Shown: positions 6,634 through 9,042 of the stretch, in pieces
How the letters are laid out: each line of letters starts with the position of its first letter
How positions within the stretch are numbered: position 1 is the stretch's first letter
Assembly: GCA_003454605.1 (NCBI GenBank)
Contig: DMKD01000313.1
Location: 1-9,042 of the forward strand
Length of the DNA: 9,042 nucleotides
Direction: 5' to 3'
Source: Spirochaeta sp.
GTDB taxonomy: Bacteria; Spirochaetota; Spirochaetia; UBA9216
Translations under genes and position numbers: made by a program
Notes under the pieces: generated by a model
The model's database searches: none
Seen by the model: the letters and a program-made list of their open reading frames with translations, nothing else
Told to the model about the DNA's origin: nothing

Positions 6634-6639
6634 AATTAT

Positions 6640-8709
6640 ATGAAAATAAGAAACAAGATAATTATACCGGTGGTTGCATTTCTAATAGTTGTTGGCATAG
6701 TAGGATATTTTGCAATTTTTTCAGTTATAGAATCACTGACCGGACAAGGGATTGAAAGCGCTGCTACGCTGAATAAAGAGTCAATAAACGAAATGATAGA
6801 TAATAGCGTAACATCAGTGAACGACGATTTGAACAGAGTGGCTAATAAAGCCTTGAGTATAGCTTCGTTATTTTCTAATGTCCCGACTGTGCAGGCTGCT
6901 TATGAGATAGCCTTATCTGGTGATATTGATGATGAGTACTCTCCGCAAAGTCAGGAGACAAGAGAGATTTTAAGGCGTGAAATAGGCCCGTTTATTGAAG
7001 GATACACAAGAAATACTTCCGAGCAGATACTTAAGCTCCATTTTCACTTACCGAATGCCCGCAGTCTGGTGAGATTATGGCGAGATGGCTATCAGACAAC
7101 GAGAGACGGAGTTAAAGTTGATGTTTCGGATGATCTGTCATCCTTCAGGAATACTGTCATTGAGATCAATAAAGGCGATCATAAACCTATTACGGGAATT
7201 GAGATCGGACGGGGTGGTTTTGCTGTAAGAGGTATTGCACCAGTATATAGTTCTGATGGAAATATACTCGGCTCTTGTGAGGTTCTGTTTCCAATTTCAA
7301 ATGTGATAAAAGTAGCGAAGAAATCAGATAATTTTAATTTTGCAGCATATATGGATATAAACAAGCTTGAAATTGCTAAATCTCTTCAGGATGCGGATAA
7401 ATACCCCATTTTAGATGGGAAATATGTACGCACAGACTATACAGATGCAGAAATAACAGATTCACTAGTTGAATCTGATTTCCTTGATAAAGGGCATATC
7501 GGTATTGAAAAACAGGAAATCGATGGTTACTTCTGTACAGCTTTTCCTGTTACTGATTATTCCGGTGAGGCTGTAGGCGTAATGTTTCTCTCATACGATA
7601 TTTCAAAACAACAGGCTGCGATAGTTGATATAAATGAAGAAAGCCATCGCCGACTACAATCTTTGGAAATCTCTTTTGCAATAGGGATAATAGTAATTAT
7701 TTTACTGATTTTTTCAATTATTTTTATCGTTGTGCGAATAATATCGAAATCACTGGCTTATGCTTCTGATACAACCGTTAAGGTTGCGGGAGGTGATTTA
7801 TCAATTACAATAGAATCCCGTTCAAAAGATGAAATAGGAACACTTTTACGTGCAATGCAGAAAATGAATAACAGGTTACGCGACGCAATGAATGAAGTAC
7901 GCAATTCAGCAGTTGCAGTTACTCAAAGTAGTGGGCAGCTCGCGGAGGCGGCAGGGCAGATATCTCAGGGTGCAACAGAACAGGCAGCAAATGCTGAGGA
8001 AGTGTCTGCATCATTAGAACAGATGGGTGCTAATGTTCAGCAGAATGCCGACAATGCTGCTCTGACTGAGAAGATTGCAGCGAGAGCCGCCAAAGATGCT
8101 GAAGACGGCGGAAAGGTTGTAATTGAAGCAGTTGAAGCAATGAATGAGATAGCAAATAAAATTAATGTAATTGAAGAAATTGCAAGAAATACAAATCTTC
8201 TATCTCTTAACGCTGCTATCGAGGCGGCACGTGCGGGTGAGCATGGTAAAGGCTTTGCAGTTGTAGCTGCCGAGGTTGGAAAATTAGCCGCCAACAGCCA
8301 GAAAGCTGCGGCTGAAATCCTTGCTTTGGCAAAATCAACAGTAGCAAAGGCTGATGATGCAGGTGAAAAAATCCAGGCTATTGTTCCGGATATACAGAAA
8401 ACTGCGGAGCTTATCAGTGAAATAAATGCATCAAGTACAGAGATGAACTCGGGAATCGGTCAGATTAGCCAGGCAATGGTAGAGCTTGATAAGGTTATAC
8501 AGCAAAATGCAGCGGCGGCGGAAGAATCATCTTCGATGTCAGAAGAATTAACATCTCAAGCTCAACAATTGATAGATCTTGTAAGCTTCTTTAAATTAGA
8601 CAACTCTAGTGGTGCCTCAATGTCTTCGAAAACTCCTGTAAAGGAGATAGCTGCACCGGTAATAGCAAAAAAAATAAATTATAGTGATGAGGGTTTTGAG
8701 GAATTTTAA
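6640..8709 (+). CDS. Methyl-accepting chemotaxis protein with dCache_3-like periplasmic sensor
   Basis: Inner-membrane chemoreceptor that senses a ligand outside the cell and controls CheA through CheW. It has 689 residues. Membrane helix 1 spans about 7-28. A large extracytoplasmic domain (about 30-342) contains LHFHLPNARSLVRLW (133-147), DDLSSFRNTVIEIN (164-177) and GIEIGRGGFAVRGIAPVY (186-203), a pattern I associate with the double-Cache dCache_3 family. Helix 2 is at about 345-366, HAMP at about 367-419, and the long signalling coiled coil at 420-650. The hairpin tip reads EIARNTNLLSLNAAIEAARAGEHGKGFAVVAAEV (513-546). Likely methylation segments lie around 446-461 and 625-640. The residue after EV in the tip is Gly547, where EVR is the common form. 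After a flexible linker (about 654-684) the protein ends in GFEEF, which fits the x-[FWYH]-x-x-[FWYH] CheR-docking pentapeptide. CheW follows in the same unit. The ligand cannot be told from sequence. Confidence 0.96.
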   Translation: MKIRNKIIIPVVAFLIVVGIVGYFAIFSVIESLTGQGIESAATLNKESINEMIDNSVTSVNDDLNRVANKALSIASLFSNVPTVQAAYEIALSGDIDDEYSPQSQETREILRREIGPFIEGYTRNTSEQILKLHFHLPNARSLVRLWRDGYQTTRDGVKVDVSDDLSSFRNTVIEINKGDHKPITGIEIGRGGFAVRGIAPVYSSDGNILGSCEVLFPISNVIKVAKKSDNFNFAAYMDINKLEIAKSLQDADKYPILDGKYVRTDYTDAEITDSLVESDFLDKGHIGIEKQEIDGYFCTAFPVTDYSGEAVGVMFLSYDISKQQAAIVDINEESHRRLQSLEISFAIGIIVIILLIFSIIFIVVRIISKSLAYASDTTVKVAGGDLSITIESRSKDEIGTLLRAMQKMNNRLRDAMNEVRNSAVAVTQSSGQLAEAAGQISQGATEQAANAEEVSASLEQMGANVQQNADNAALTEKIAARAAKDAEDGGKVVIEAVEAMNEIANKINVIEEIARNTNLLSLNAAIEAARAGEHGKGFAVVAAEVGKLAANSQKAAAEILALAKSTVAKADDAGEKIQAIVPDIQKTAELISEINASSTEMNSGIGQISQAMVELDKVIQQNAAAAEESSSMSEELTSQAQQLIDLVSFFKLDNSSGASMSSKTPVKEIAAPVIAKKINYSDEGFEEF

Positions 8710-8733
8710 AGTGGAAAAATGTATAAATGAAAT

Positions 8734-8737
8734 GGAG
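8734..8737 (+). promoter_or_regulatory. Ribosome binding site of cheW
   Basis: GGAG eight bases before ATG 8746, in the 36-base space after the chemoreceptor stop codon. No terminator or promoter is visible in that space, which supports cotranscription. Confidence 0.7.
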
Positions 8738-8745
8738 AACGAAAA

Positions 8746-9042
8746 ATGTCTGAAATTTTAGATGATAATCAATTTGTTACGTTTGAGATTGAAGAAGAGA
8801 TTTATGCAATAGATGTGTTTAAAATAAGAGAGATTCTGGAGGTACCTGTTATAACCAAAGTACCTGGAATGCCGGAAATGATGAGGGGAATCATAAATAT
8901 AAGAGGAGATGTTGTTCCGGTTTTTGATTTGAAGCAGAAATTTGGAGGTGTTAAAACCGAATTCGAAGAGGGTACTGCTATAATAGTGACTGAACTTAAA
9001 AAAGACGGTGAGGCTATACCTGTAGGGCTTTTAGCAGATGTG
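8746..9042 (+). CDS. cheW: CheW chemotaxis coupling protein, partial (C-terminus beyond window)
   Basis: Cytoplasmic SH3-like adaptor that links chemoreceptors to the CheA kinase. The first 99 residues are present; CheW proteins usually have about 150-170, so roughly a third is missing. Seen: the opening beta strand FVTFEIEEEIYAIDV (10-24), the REILEVPVITKVPGMPEMMRGIINIRG segment region (28-54), which is the family hallmark, and DVVPVFDLKQKFG (55-67). No CheA or CheV domain is visible in this part, though a C-terminal receiver domain (CheV) beyond the window cannot be excluded. It follows the chemoreceptor by 36 bases on the same strand, and this pairing suggests that the two are made together as a signalling module. 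Confidence 0.93.
   Translation, partial: MSEILDDNQFVTFEIEEEIYAIDVFKIREILEVPVITKVPGMPEMMRGIINIRGDVVPVFDLKQKFGGVKTEFEEGTAIIVTELKKDGEAIPVGLLADV

Larger units (their letters stand above)
6319..6639. other. Gene-free AT-rich gap upstream of the chemoreceptor
   Basis: I find no plausible gene here on either strand. It holds two candidate promoters (6391-6420 and 6593-6620), a small hairpin TCAACC-AAAA-GGTTGA (6448-6463), and a pair of alternative hairpins at 6519-6549 next to a short GC-richer patch (about 6544-6570) in otherwise AT-rich sequence. I checked by eye for a c-di-GMP riboswitch and saw none of its conserved blocks. Confidence 0.6.

Noticed and set aside
6580..6639. 20-residue N-terminal extension of the chemoreceptor from ATG 6580
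   Set aside because: It overlaps a candidate promoter, lacks a ribosome binding site, and would put a polar segment before the first membrane helix; ATG 6640 has AAGAGGA at good spacing.
6427..6639. c-di-GMP riboswitch before the chemoreceptor
   Set aside because: Considered because such switches control motility genes, but none of the conserved GEMM blocks is present.
8711..8761. Tiny GTG-started frame between the chemoreceptor and cheW
   Set aside because: Only 16 codons, overlaps the cheW start in another frame, and has no ribosome binding site of its own.

Overview
The window looks like a bacterial chromosome segment, most plausibly from a gut- or animal-associated anaerobe. I favour a Treponema-like spirochaete. 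The reasons are the large dCache_3 chemoreceptor ending in an acidic-aromatic tail and followed by cheW, a long lysine-rich protein of unknown function, and a purine-type molybdenum hydroxylase beside a hydantoinase. This placement is an impression from protein style, not from a database match. I see no RNA gene, insertion sequence, CRISPR array or phage gene.

Positions 1-2700 (minus strand) hold a three-gene operon for a xanthine dehydrogenase-type molybdenum hydroxylase. It is transcribed FAD subunit (1936-2700), then 2Fe-2S subunit (1458-1946), then molybdopterin subunit (1465 down past base 1, so truncated). The genes overlap by 11 and 8 bases, which indicates translational coupling. The intergenic space up to 2847 carries divergent sigma70-like promoters whose -35 boxes overlap inside a 20-bp near-palindrome.

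Positions 2848-4743 (plus) encode a 631-residue protein I do not recognise, closed by a long hairpin. Positions 4876-6279 (plus) encode a hydantoinase/dihydropyrimidinase with all its metal ligands. It has a consensus -10 box, a LacI/CcpA-like operator just downstream of it, a strong ribosome binding site and a good intrinsic terminator. The molybdenum hydroxylase and the cyclic amidohydrolase together suggest purine or pyrimidine catabolism, and an identical 8-mer (TGTTAACG) in the two control regions hints at a shared regulator.

Positions 6280-6639 are an AT-rich gene-free gap with a terminator, two candidate promoters and potential RNA hairpins. Positions 6640-8709 (plus) encode a 689-residue methyl-accepting chemotaxis protein with a CheR-docking-like C terminus. 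It is followed after 36 bases by cheW (8746 to the window end, truncated), so the right end is a chemotaxis transcription unit. No defence system or other clearly new multigene system is visible; the 631-residue protein and the regulatory architecture are the parts least explained.
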